From Achromobacter deleyi (GTDB lineage Bacteria; Pseudomonadota; Gammaproteobacteria; Burkholderiales; Burkholderiaceae_B), in assembly GCF_902859705.1 (NCBI RefSeq), contig NZ_CADIJO010000041.1:1-40151 (forward strand): a DNA stretch of 40,151 nt, in the 5' to 3' direction. The notes under the pieces are model-generated. The model had not been told where the DNA came from and made no database searches. It worked only from the letters and a program-made list of their open reading frames with translations. Shown piece by piece: positions 23,506-32,300 of the stretch; position 1 is the first letter of the stretch; each line of letters opens with the position of its first letter. A program made the position numbers and the translations under genes.

Positions 23506-24996
23506 TCAGGATTTCTGGGCTTGGGCGGGCAATTCCGCCACCAGACGCAGGGAAATCGACAGTTCGTCGAGTTGGAAATGAGGCCGCAAGAACGCTACGG
23601 CCCGGAACACGCCAGGACGGCCCGGCACTTCGGCCACTTGCACCGAGGCTTCACGCAAGGGGAACTGCGCTTTCTGCTCCTGGCTCGCGTTGTCGTCCAG
23701 CAGCACGTACTGCGAGACCCAGCGATTCAGGAAGCTCTCGACCGATTGCGCGGACGCAAAACTGCCGATCTTGTCCCGCATCATGGCCTTCAGGTAATGG
23801 GCCACCCGCGACACGGAGAAGATGTATTGCAACTGCGCCGACAGCACCGCGTTGGCGTTGGCGCTGTCGGTGTTGTATTTCTTGGCCTTCTGCACCGACT
23901 GCGCGCCGAAGAACGCGGCGTAGTCGGAATTCTTGCAGTGCACCAGCGGGATCAGGCCCAGGTCGCTCAGTTCCTTTTCGCGCCGGTCGGTGATGGCGAT
24001 CTCGGTCGGGCACTTCAGCGCGATCTCGCCGTCGTCCGTCTTGAAGGTGTGGGTCGGCAGGTTCTCGACCAGGCCGCCGCCTTCCACGCCGCGGATCGCC
24101 GCGCACCAGCCGAAGTCGGCAAATGCCGCGGTCAGGCGCGCGCCGAAGGCCCAGGCGGCGTTGCACCACAGGTACTTGGAATGGTCGGTGCCATCCACGT
24201 CTTCGACGAAGTTGAAGCCTTCGACCGAGGTGCCCTCTTTCGGGTCGTACGGCAGGCGGCCCAGAAAGCGCGGCATGGTCAGGCCGACATAGCGCGAGTC
24301 TTCCGAATCGCGGAAGCTGCGCCACTTGGTGTATTCCACCGTGTCGAACACCTTGGCCAGGTCGCGCGGGCGGCCCAGGTCGGCAAACGTGTCCAGCCCC
24401 AGCAACTCGGGCGAGGCCGACGCGATGAACGGCGCGTGCGAGGCCGCGGCCACGTGCGACATCTGCTCGATGAAGTACATGTCCTCGGGCTGGCGGGTGA
24501 TCTCGAAGTTGCCCAGCAACGCGCCGAAAGGCGAACCGCCGAACGTGCCGAATTCTTCTTCGTAGACCTTCTTGAACATCAGGCTCTGGTCGAAGTCGAT
24601 GGCGGTCTGGAAGTCGCGCACCAGGTCGCGCTTGGTGACGTTGAGCACCTTGATCTTGAGCATCGGCCCGGTGTTGCTTTCCTGGCACAGGTAATGCAGG
24701 CCGCGCCAGGTGCTTTCGAGCTTCTGGAATTCGGCGCCGTGCATCACTTCGCTGAGCTGGGCCGAGATCAGGCGGTCCAGTTCGGCGACGCGCGCATCGA
24801 GCATGGCGGACAGGTTGTCGGACACCACCACGGTGCCCTTCATGACTTCGCGGGCCAGTTCGCCGATCAGGTCCTTGGCGCGGTCATGTTCGGCGGTGGA
24901 CTTGGCGACGCGGCTCTGCTCGACGATCTGGTCGAGCAGGCCCGAGTCGGCGGCGGCCGGTGCGGACGCGCTGTGCGCGGCGGCGGAATTACTCAT
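23506..24996 (-). CDS. tssC: T6SS sheath large subunit TssC (VipB)
   Basis: The product has 496 residues, normal for TssC. The conserved middle runs through EFQKLESTWRGLHYLC, the YEEEFGTFGGSPFGALLGN motif, MPRFLGRLPYDPKEGTSVE and WGAFA-like FGARLTAAFADFGWCA. The C-terminal part LNRWVSQYVLLDDNASQEQ and the strand FLRPHFQLDELSISLRLV complete the sheath subunit. It pairs with TssB to form the contractile sheath around Hcp. ATG 24996 has GGGAGG six bases ahead and overlaps tssB by eight bases. The first 20 residues are Ala/Ser rich and probably flexible. Confidence 0.97.
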   Translation of the reverse strand: MSNSAAAHSASAPAAADSGLLDQIVEQSRVAKSTAEHDRAKDLIGELAREVMKGTVVVSDNLSAMLDARVAELDRLISAQLSEVMHGAEFQKLESTWRGLHYLCQESNTGPMLKIKVLNVTKRDLVRDFQTAIDFDQSLMFKKVYEEEFGTFGGSPFGALLGNFEITRQPEDMYFIEQMSHVAAASHAPFIASASPELLGLDTFADLGRPRDLAKVFDTVEYTKWRSFRDSEDSRYVGLTMPRFLGRLPYDPKEGTSVEGFNFVEDVDGTDHSKYLWCNAAWAFGARLTAAFADFGWCAAIRGVEGGGLVENLPTHTFKTDDGEIALKCPTEIAITDRREKELSDLGLIPLVHCKNSDYAAFFGAQSVQKAKKYNTDSANANAVLSAQLQYIFSVSRVAHYLKAMMRDKIGSFASAQSVESFLNRWVSQYVLLDDNASQEQKAQFPLREASVQVAEVPGRPGVFRAVAFLRPHFQLDELSISLRLVAELPAQAQKS

Positions 24997-25513
24997 TGCT
25001 GCCTCCCTTGCCGTCCTTGCCGGCTTCGCTGGTCAATTGCTGCAGTTTTTCCGTGCTGCTGAGCACTTCGCCCAGCAGGTCTTCCAGCCGGTCGTTGCCG
25101 GCCAGCTTGTTGCGCAGGTCGGCCAGCTTGGTGCGGATGTCCAGCAGCTCCTTCAGGGGCTCGATCTGCTGCACCACCGCTTCGGGGCGGAAGTCCTCGA
25201 CCGAGCGGAATTTCAGGTCCACGCCGAAGGTGCCGCCCTCGTCGGTCAGGCGGTTCTTCACGCGGTAGGCGGCGCGCGGTTCCAGCCCGCGCATCACGTC
25301 GTCGAAGTTGTCGACGTCGATGTTGACGAACTTGCGGTCTTTCAGGCGCGGCAGTTCGGCTTCCGACTGCGCGCTGAAGTCGCCCACCACGCCCACGACG
25401 AAGGGCAGTTCTTTCTGCTCGATCGCGTCGCCCTTCTCGACGTCATAGGTCAGTTGGACACGCGGCGGGCGTACTTTCTGGAGTCTTTTCTGAACGCTTT
25501 CTTTCTTAGCCAT
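24989..25513 (-). CDS. tssB: T6SS sheath small subunit TssB (VipA)
   Basis: The product has 174 residues. It shows the family features RPPRVQLTYDVEKGDAIE, LPFVVGVVGDFSAQSE, DRKFVNIDVDNFDDVM and the C-terminal helix pair with LLDIRTKLADLRNKLAGND. The C-terminal helix is the part that ClpV recognises through the assembled sheath. ATG 25513 has GGAG six bases upstream. It follows the TPR lipoprotein gene by 68 bases. The Lys/Gly-rich C-terminal tail overlaps the tssC start. Confidence 0.97.
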   Translation of the reverse strand: MAKKESVQKRLQKVRPPRVQLTYDVEKGDAIEQKELPFVVGVVGDFSAQSEAELPRLKDRKFVNIDVDNFDDVMRGLEPRAAYRVKNRLTDEGGTFGVDLKFRSVEDFRPEAVVQQIEPLKELLDIRTKLADLRNKLAGNDRLEDLLGEVLSSTEKLQQLTSEAGKDGKGGSNE

Positions 25514-25581
25514 GGGGGCTCCAAGCGGGATGCGAAGTGACGAAGGCGAGCGGACCCGGCCTGCCGGGGCCGGCGGGCCGA

Positions 25582-26349
25582 TCAGGGTTTGAGAAGATTG
25601 CCGAACGGGTCGGGTGCACGTCCCCCGGCGGGTTGGGCCGGGGCGCCGGACGAACCGGCGGGTTGGGCTGCGGATTGACCGCCGGGTTGACTGCCGGATT
25701 GCGCGGCCGGCCGGCTGGCGCCCGCGGGTTGTGCCGGCGTCGCGCCCTGGCCCGGCTGGGTGGCAGGGGTGGTGTTAGCCGGCGCAGTCGCCGAGTTTGC
25801 GGTCGGGGTCGTGGCGGACGCGCCGGCAGCCGGGGCGCCATCCGTACGCTTGGGCGGCGGCCGCGTGCCGGTGCGCGGCGGCTTGCGGCCTTCGGGGAAC
25901 AACACGTCCTGCCCCAGCGTTTCGCGCATGGCGGCGGCCAGGGCCACCGCATCGGTGCGAGCATTGCCGGCCAGGAGCGCGTCGGCGCGCAAGTCGGCCA
26001 GCGACTGCATGGCCACGCGCAGGCCACCGACGGCGCGCACCGTCTTGGCGGTGAAGTCTTCCGAATCCCGGTTCAGGGCCTCGTCAGCAGCGACGATCGC
26101 TTCCCCGTACTTCTGTTCATCAAAGCGGATCTTGGCGATATACGACCAGGGCTCGCCGCGCGATGGATTGCGCTGCGCGATTTCCTGGAATTGGACGACC
26201 GCCTGGTCGCTGCCTTTCGAGGCGAGCGTTTCGGTGGCCTGGGTAATCGACTGCTTATATTCGGCGTCCGTCTGGGGCTTGTTGGTAGCCGCACAACCCG
26301 CCATCAATGCCGCCATACCGCCAATGAGGAAATACCGGGAAAGTTGCAT
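25582..26349 (-). CDS. TPR-like lipoprotein heading the tssB operon
   Basis: The product has 255 residues. A signal peptide ends in the lipobox LMAGC with Cys19, so it should be membrane-anchored. Residues about 30-110 are helical with TPR-like character (SDQAVVQFQEIAQRNPSRGEPWSYIAKI and a second helix pair ending EALNRDSEDF). After about 140 the chain is low-complexity Pro/Ala/Gly/Ser/Thr/Gln down to the C-terminal DPFGNLLKP; it could span the periplasm. Similar TPR lipoproteins sit beside T6SS genes in related genera, but I know of no defined role. It may help TssJ or the cell-wall passage of the complex. No Shine-Dalgarno is visible: the start follows AAAAA. It is the first gene of the minus-strand operon, divergent from tssJ. 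Confidence 0.75.
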   Translation of the reverse strand: MQLSRYFLIGGMAALMAGCAATNKPQTDAEYKQSITQATETLASKGSDQAVVQFQEIAQRNPSRGEPWSYIAKIRFDEQKYGEAIVAADEALNRDSEDFTAKTVRAVGGLRVAMQSLADLRADALLAGNARTDAVALAAAMRETLGQDVLFPEGRKPPRTGTRPPPKRTDGAPAAGASATTPTANSATAPANTTPATQPGQGATPAQPAGASRPAAQSGSQPGGQSAAQPAGSSGAPAQPAGGRAPDPFGNLLKP

Positions 26350-26505
26350 TTTTTGGGCACGTGTCTGATGTAACCAAGGGCCGCGTATTTCAACAACTTT
26401 TTGTTAGTACACCACTACAGGGCATTACGTCATGTAACTTGCCACGAAATGTAGTTCAACGTGCCGTCATCTGTAGTTTGTCTCCATGATCCGGTATAAA
26501 GAGCC
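26350..26505. promoter_or_regulatory. Divergent promoter region between the two T6SS operons
   Basis: This 156-base AT-rich gap separates the lipoprotein-tssBC operon from tssJKL and must hold both promoters. Two TGTAGTT copies (around 26448 and 26472) are a possible regulator site. Just before tssJ a TATAAAGAG run supplies AAAGAG as ribosome-binding site. The plus-strand promoter is not clear. Confidence 0.6.
26368..26396 (-). promoter_or_regulatory. Possible sigma-70 promoter of the tssB operon
   Basis: On the minus strand TTGTTG (26396-26391) and TTACAT (26373-26368) are separated by 17 bases. The lipoprotein start lies 18 bases after the -10, giving a very short leader that agrees with the lack of a Shine-Dalgarno. 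It is a pattern match only. Confidence 0.3.
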
Positions 26506-27123
26506 ATGTCAAAACATCTCAATTTATCGCGATGCTTGGCGGCCACGATCGCCATCGCGGCAGTCCCCGTCATTACTGGTTGCGCAGCGGTTTCGGCGCT
26601 TGGCGCCGTGGCCGGAATAACCGGCACGGCCATGGATGCGGCAGGCCTGAAAAAGGACCCGAATGCGCCGACGGATGTGAAATTGGCGATACACGCCGGA
26701 GAAAATTTGAATGCCAGTAGTGGTCAACCTACGGCTGTCGTTACGAAAGCATACTATTTGAAGAATGCCGAGGCATTTCTGCGCGCACCGCTCACGCAAT
26801 TGGTTGATACTGAGCAGGAAAAGGCGGCGTTGGGTGACAGTCTCATTGCTTCGCGCGAGATTACCTTGACGCCCGGCCAGCGCTTCGAAAACGTCGAAAA
26901 AGTGCCCAAGGGCGCCAGTTATATCGCCGTCGCCGCCTTGTTTTACGCGCCAGCGCCGCAACGCTGGAAATACGTATTTGAAGTCAAAGCGGCCGCGGAC
27001 AGCGGCATTGTCCTGGGCGCGCATGCGTGCGCCCTGACGGTGGCCACGGGCAAGATCGTGCAACCACCGGGCATGGCGCCATTCGATCCGTCAAGGCTCG
27101 GATCGGTGCGCTGCCCTGACTGA
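26506..27123 (+). CDS. tssJ: T6SS outer-membrane lipoprotein TssJ
   Basis: The product has 205 residues. The signal peptide ends in the lipobox VITGC with Cys26. The mature part carries the TssJ pattern: DVKLAIHAGENLNAS, a transthyretin-like strand set with TAVVTKAYYLKNAEAF, and the AALFYAPAPQRWKYVFEV segment. TssJ sits in the outer membrane and holds TssM. TssM itself is not in the window. The central part of the gene is AT-rich (bases 26701-26760 are about 42% GC), far below its neighbours. Confidence 0.9.
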   Translation: MSKHLNLSRCLAATIAIAAVPVITGCAAVSALGAVAGITGTAMDAAGLKKDPNAPTDVKLAIHAGENLNASSGQPTAVVTKAYYLKNAEAFLRAPLTQLVDTEQEKAALGDSLIASREITLTPGQRFENVEKVPKGASYIAVAALFYAPAPQRWKYVFEVKAAADSGIVLGAHACALTVATGKIVQPPGMAPFDPSRLGSVRCPD

Positions 27124-27191
27124 ATCCGGCCGCAACCCACGTCGTTAACAGACGCCCTCTGTATATAGAACATAGACAAGAGCCAGCCAAC

Positions 27192-28538
27192 GTGAGTTAT
27201 TCAGCAAAAGTATTGTGGGGTGAAGGGCTGTTCCTGCGGCCCCAGCATTTTCAGCGCCAGGACGCCTACCATGAGGCCCGCCTGGCGGAAATGAGCCGGG
27301 CCCTGCACCCGTATTCGTGGGGGCTGCGCACGGTGCGCTTCGATGCCGCGGCATTGGCCAACGGCATGCTGCGCGCCACCGAGCTGTCGGCCATCTTTCC
27401 CGACGGCGAAATCTACAACGCGCCCCACAACGACGACCTGCCGCCCGCCGTGGCGCTGGACGGCCTGGATGGCGCCAGCGAGGCGGTGTTCTACCTGGCG
27501 CTGCACCCCATGAAGGACATCGGCGGCAACTATCGCGATGCGCAGCAGGCGCAGGGCTTTGACGCCCGCTACGCGCACCACGACAGCCCCGCCCCCGACC
27601 TGTACACCAATGCCAGCACCGCCGAACTGGCGTTCCTGCGCAAGAACGTGCGGCTGCTGTCCGAACACGAGCCGCGCGACGCACTCTTGACCATCCCCGT
27701 GGCGCGCGTGCGCCGCAACGCCAGCGCGGGCTACGAGCTGGACACCAGCTTCATCGCCCCCAGCCTGACGGTGCAGGCCTGCGGCGCGCTGTTCGAACAA
27801 CTGCGCCGTCTGCTCGATGCCCTGCAGGCCAAGGTCAACGCGCTGTACGGCTTTCACCGCGAACCCAACAAGAACATCATCGAGTTCCGCTCGGGCGACG
27901 TGGCCTCGTTCTGGCTGCTGCATACCGCCAACGAAGCCTATTCGGCGCTGTCGCACCTGTTCCACAACCCGCAGCTGCACCCCGAACGCCTGTTCCAGGA
28001 AATGCTGCGCCTGGCCGGCGCGCTGATGACGTTTTCCAAGGTGCACACGCTGGCCGACCTGCCCGCCTACCGCCACGACCAGCCGGGCGCGGCCTTCGCG
28101 CAGCTGGACGCCATCCTGCGCGACCTGCTGGACACCGTCATCTCGACCCGCTACTTCTCGATCGTGCTGGACGAAGTGCGGCCGTCGTTCCATGTGGGGC
28201 GGCTGGATTCCGACAAGCTGGACGAGACCACCGCGCTGTACCTGTCGGTGTCGGCCGCCACGCCCGCCAGCGAACTGGCCGAAACCGTGCCGCTGCGCTT
28301 CAAGGTCGGTGCGCCCGACGACGTCGAAAAGCTGGTGCTGTCGGCCATGCCGGGCGTACAGCTGGCCTACACGCCGCAGGTGCCGCCGGCGGTGCCGGTC
28401 AAGCCGGGCGCCTGCTATTTCACGTTGCAGACGCGCGGCTCGCTCTACGACCGCATGCTGCAGGCCCGCAGCATTGCCATCTACGCCCCGTCCGGCATTC
28501 CCGAACTGAAACTGGACCTGATCGCCGTCACTCGCTGA
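27192..28538 (+). CDS. tssK: T6SS baseplate-to-membrane connector TssK
   Basis: The product has 448 residues, normal for TssK. The start SAKVLWGEGLFLRPQHFQRQ is diagnostic of the family. The neck and shoulder domains run through the middle (HREPNKNIIEFRSGDVASFW, LFHNPQLHPERLFQEMLRLAG) and the C-terminal head includes GVQLAYTPQVPPAVPVKPG and YFTLQTRGSLYDRM. TssK trimers tie the baseplate to TssL and TssM. GTG 27192 is the start, since it gives the conserved N-terminus directly; a weak AAGAG stands ahead of it. It follows tssJ by 68 bases. Confidence 0.96.
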   Translation: MSYSAKVLWGEGLFLRPQHFQRQDAYHEARLAEMSRALHPYSWGLRTVRFDAAALANGMLRATELSAIFPDGEIYNAPHNDDLPPAVALDGLDGASEAVFYLALHPMKDIGGNYRDAQQAQGFDARYAHHDSPAPDLYTNASTAELAFLRKNVRLLSEHEPRDALLTIPVARVRRNASAGYELDTSFIAPSLTVQACGALFEQLRRLLDALQAKVNALYGFHREPNKNIIEFRSGDVASFWLLHTANEAYSALSHLFHNPQLHPERLFQEMLRLAGALMTFSKVHTLADLPAYRHDQPGAAFAQLDAILRDLLDTVISTRYFSIVLDEVRPSFHVGRLDSDKLDETTALYLSVSAATPASELAETVPLRFKVGAPDDVEKLVLSAMPGVQLAYTPQVPPAVPVKPGACYFTLQTRGSLYDRMLQARSIAIYAPSGIPELKLDLIAVTR

Positions 28539-28574
28539 CCGACGCCAACCCGACGCCAACCGAAAGAGCCCGCC

Positions 28575-29354
28575 ATGACTGCCGACGCGCCCTCGTTGAT
28601 GCCCGGAGCCACGCTCCCTCCCCGCGCCGCCGATTTCTACGGCACGCGTCCCGCCAAATCGCTGCTGGACCTGCTGTACGACGGCTTCCTGATGCTGTTC
28701 CTGCTCAAGAGCGGGCAGGAGCCCGCCAGCGCCGCGTCGTTCTCGGCGCGGGTGCAGCAGTTCCTGGCGGACTTCGAACGCAGCGCCAAGAAGCTGGATA
28801 TCCCCGCCGAAGACGTCTACGCCACCAAGTACGCGTTCTGCGCGGCCGTGGATGAAACGGTGCTCAATTCCGGCTTCTCCATCCGCGACGCCTGGATGCT
28901 GCAGCCGTTGCAGCTGACCCTGTTCGGCGAGCAGCTGGCCGGCGAGAACTTCTTTTCCCGCCTGGAAGACCTGCGCGCCCAAGGCGCGCCGCGCCTGCAA
29001 TCGCTGGAAGTGTTCTACATGTGCCTGCTGCTGGGTTTCCAGGGCAAGTACATGATCGAAGGCCAGGAAAAGCTGGGCTACCTGACCGCGCGCCTGGGCG
29101 ACGAGATCGCGCTGCTGCGCGGCAAGCGGGCCGGCTTTGCGCCGCACTGGCCGCTGCCGGACAAGATCGCCCATACGCTCAAGCGCGACGTGCCGCTCTG
29201 GAGCATCGGCGCCCTGTTTGCCCTGCTGGGCCTGCTGGCCTTCCTGGGCATGGGCCACTTCCTGAATGGCGACATGCAGACCGCCATGGCCCCGTACCAC
29301 GACATCGTCAAGCTGGGGCCGCGCGCCGCGCACCTGACCATCTCGCTGCCCTGA
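28575..29354 (+). CDS. tssL: T6SS inner-membrane protein TssL (DotU family), short form
   Basis: The product has 259 residues. The cytoplasmic DotU domain shows the patterns LLDLLYDGFLMLFLLKSG, KYAFCAAVDETVLNS and LFGEQLAGENFFSRLE, then FYMCLLLGFQGKYMIEGQ. The single membrane anchor is near the C-terminus (WSIGALFALLGLLAFLGM, about 211-229). It lacks the OmpA peptidoglycan-binding extension of longer TssL proteins, so cell-wall anchoring must come from another subunit. ATG 28575 has AAAGAG six bases upstream. Instead of tssM, the next gene, 23 bases on, is a vgrG. Confidence 0.95.
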   Translation: MTADAPSLMPGATLPPRAADFYGTRPAKSLLDLLYDGFLMLFLLKSGQEPASAASFSARVQQFLADFERSAKKLDIPAEDVYATKYAFCAAVDETVLNSGFSIRDAWMLQPLQLTLFGEQLAGENFFSRLEDLRAQGAPRLQSLEVFYMCLLLGFQGKYMIEGQEKLGYLTARLGDEIALLRGKRAGFAPHWPLPDKIAHTLKRDVPLWSIGALFALLGLLAFLGMGHFLNGDMQTAMAPYHDIVKLGPRAAHLTISLP

Positions 29355-29377
29355 AGGTTCACGTTCCGCCACACGCC

Positions 29378-32300
29378 ATGACCGACCGTTCTTCCACGCC
29401 TTCGGGCTACAGCAGCCTGGGCGTCGCCGCCCTGTCCCAGAACGCGCGCCTGCTGCAGGCGCAGACGCCGCTCGGCGACGCGCTCACCGTCGAACGCCTG
29501 CACCTGCGCGAAGGCGTCTCGGAACTGTTCGCCCTGACCCTCGATTGCCTGGCCTCGTCCGCCGAGCTGGATGTGGAACCCCTCCTGGGCAAGGAAATCA
29601 GCGTCAGCCTGTTGCTGGCCGACGGCACCTGGCGCCGCTGGCACGCCGTGGTGGAAGGCGTGGACGCGCTGGGCGCCGACGGCGGCCTGGCGCGCTACCG
29701 CCTGCACGCCGCGCCCTGGCTGGCCACGCTGCGGCTGCGGCGCGACAGCTTCGTGTTCCAGGACAAGTCGGTCACCGACATCCTGACCGAGGTCTTTGCC
29801 GACTACCCGCTGGCGTCGTTCGCCTTCGAGATCACCGAGCCGCCCGCGCCGCGCCCCGTGCGCACGCAATACCGCGAGACCGACCTGGATTTCGTGCTGC
29901 GGCTGATGGCCGAGGCCGGCCTGAGCTTCCGCTTTGACCACCAGCAGGGCGATCAGCAGGCCGGCGGCGGTGGCGCGCAGCACCGGCTGGTGGTGTTCGA
30001 CACCCGCGCCGCGCGCCCCGACAACCCCGCCGCGACCCTGCGCTTTCACCGCAGCGACGCCACCGAATCCGAAGACAGCGTCACGCGCTTCGGCGCGGCC
30101 CGCCAGGTGCGCCCGAACGCGGTGACGCGCCTGGCCTGGAACGACCGCACGCTGCTGGCCCATGGCGCCCACGCGGCCTCCGACCTGGATGCCGGCGCCG
30201 TGCCCGCGCTGGAAGACTACGACTACGACGGCCATGGCCGCCACACGGGCGACGACTCGGCCGAACAACAGGCCGCCCGCAGCCTGCAGGCGTTCGAAGC
30301 GCGCATGCTGCGCTTTGACGGCGGCGGCACGGCGCGCCAGATGATGCCGGGCCATACCTTCGCGCTGACCCAGCACGACCGCTATGCCCAGGGTTCGGGC
30401 AGCGCCATGGACGAACTGGGCGGCAACCGCTACACGCTGCTGCACGTCGAACACGAAGCCGCCAACAACCTGGGCAGCCAGGCCGCCCAGGTGCTGGGCG
30501 TGGCCGATCTTGAGCGCGGCGCCTATCGCAACACCTTCAGCGCCCAGCCGGCGGCCGCCCCGCTGCTGCCCGCCTGGCGCGCCAAGCCCACCGCCCCCGA
30601 AGGCGCCACCGCCGTAGTCGTGACGGCCGAAGACGCGGCCATCACCACCGGCCGCGACCTGCGCGTGAAAGTGCAGTTTCCGTGGCAGCGCGGCGAACGC
30701 CCGCTGGCCGGCGGCCTGCGCCATCGCAGCCATGGCGACGACGCCGGCAACGCGCCGGGCGATGACAAGTCCGGCACCTGGTTGCGCGTGACCGGCGCGC
30801 AGGCCGGCCCCAACTGGGGCGCGCACCACTTGCCGCGCCAGGGCACCGAAGTGGTGGTGGAATTCCTGGATGGCGACATCGACCAGCCGGTCGTCGTGGC
30901 GCAGCTGTACAACGATGCCGACCTGCCGCCCTGGACGGCGGGGGTCGATGCCGACGCCAACCATCCGGGCACGCTCAGCGGCTGGCACAGCCAGGGCCTG
31001 GATGGCAGCGGCTACAGCCAGTGGCTGTTCGACGACACCGCCGGCCAGGTCCGCACGCGGTTGTCCAGCTCCATTGCCGCGTCGCAATTGGGCCTGGGCT
31101 ACCTGGTGCAGCAAGGCGCCGACGACGCGTCGCGCGGGCAGTGGCGCGGCACGGGCTTCGAGTTGCGGTCCGACGCCTGGACCGTGGTGCGCTCGGGCCA
31201 GGGCATGCTGCTGTCGGCCAACGCCCGCGAAAGCGCCCGCTCGACCCAGGCCGATACGCAAGAGGCATTGCTGCTGCTGCGCGGCGCGCAGCACGCCGCG
31301 CAGCGCATCGACAACCTGGCCACCCAGAGCCAGGCGCGGCCGTTGGCGGCCAACGAACAATTCAACCCGCTGATCCAGGCGGTGGACCCCAAGGCCGACG
31401 GCCGGTACGCCAGCAGCGTCGGCGGCCAGCAGGCAGTGAAGGCCAGCGCCAATGAACGCAGCGGCAGCGACCCCGTCGAACGCATCGACGGCGCCCGCCT
31501 GCTGATCGACGCGCCGAATTCGCTGAACCTGTCCACCCCGGCCAGCGCCATCCTGCATGCCAGCGAAAACCTGCACGCCACGACCCAGGCCGACGGCCAC
31601 GTCGCGGCGCGCCAGACCTTTGCCAGCGCGTCGGGCCGTTCGACCAGCCTGTTCGTGCAGGACGGTGGGCTGCGCGCCATCGCCGCCAACGCGCCGGTGT
31701 CGATCCATGCGCATACCGACATGCTGGAAATGCTGGCGGGCCAGGACATCACGGTCACGTCCACCACCGACAGCATCGAGATCCTGGCGAACACGCGCAT
31801 CACCCTGCAAGCGGCGGGCGGCAGTATCGTCATGGACGGTGGCGACATTCTCTTCAAGGGCCCGGGCATGTTTTCCGTCAAGGGCGCCTCGCACAACCTG
31901 ATCGGACCGGCCAGCGATGCCGCCGCCCTGCCCGCACTGCCGTCCAGCCAGGTCGGCGACCCGATGCTGGTGACGGCCGAACTGGTGCACCGGCCCGCGG
32001 CCATGAAGGCGGTGGCCACCGGGGCCGGGCAGGCCCTGAATGCGGCAGGCGCGTCCGACGCCGTCGCCGCCAGCGGCGGCGGCTCCAGCCTGGGCGGTAT
32101 CGGCTCGGCCCTGGCCGGCGGCGCTGCCAGCCTGTCCAGCGGCCTGTCGGCCGCCAGCGAGACCGCGTCAAACATGATGGACAAGGCCAAGTCCATGGCC
32201 AACGCCGCGCTCAAGCCGGTGCAGGACCTGGGCGCCATGGCCAGCAAGGCCATGGGGTCGGTGACCGAGGCCGGCACCAGCCTGGCATCGGGCGCCGCCG

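Noticed and set aside
29021..29377. Upstream extension of the VgrG-peptidase frame
   Set aside because: It lies inside tssL; the VgrG N-terminus begins at ATG 29378.
29078..31990. A 970-codon minus-strand frame opposite tssL and vgrG
   Set aside because: Antisense shadow; the plus strand encodes clear VgrG and DotU motifs.
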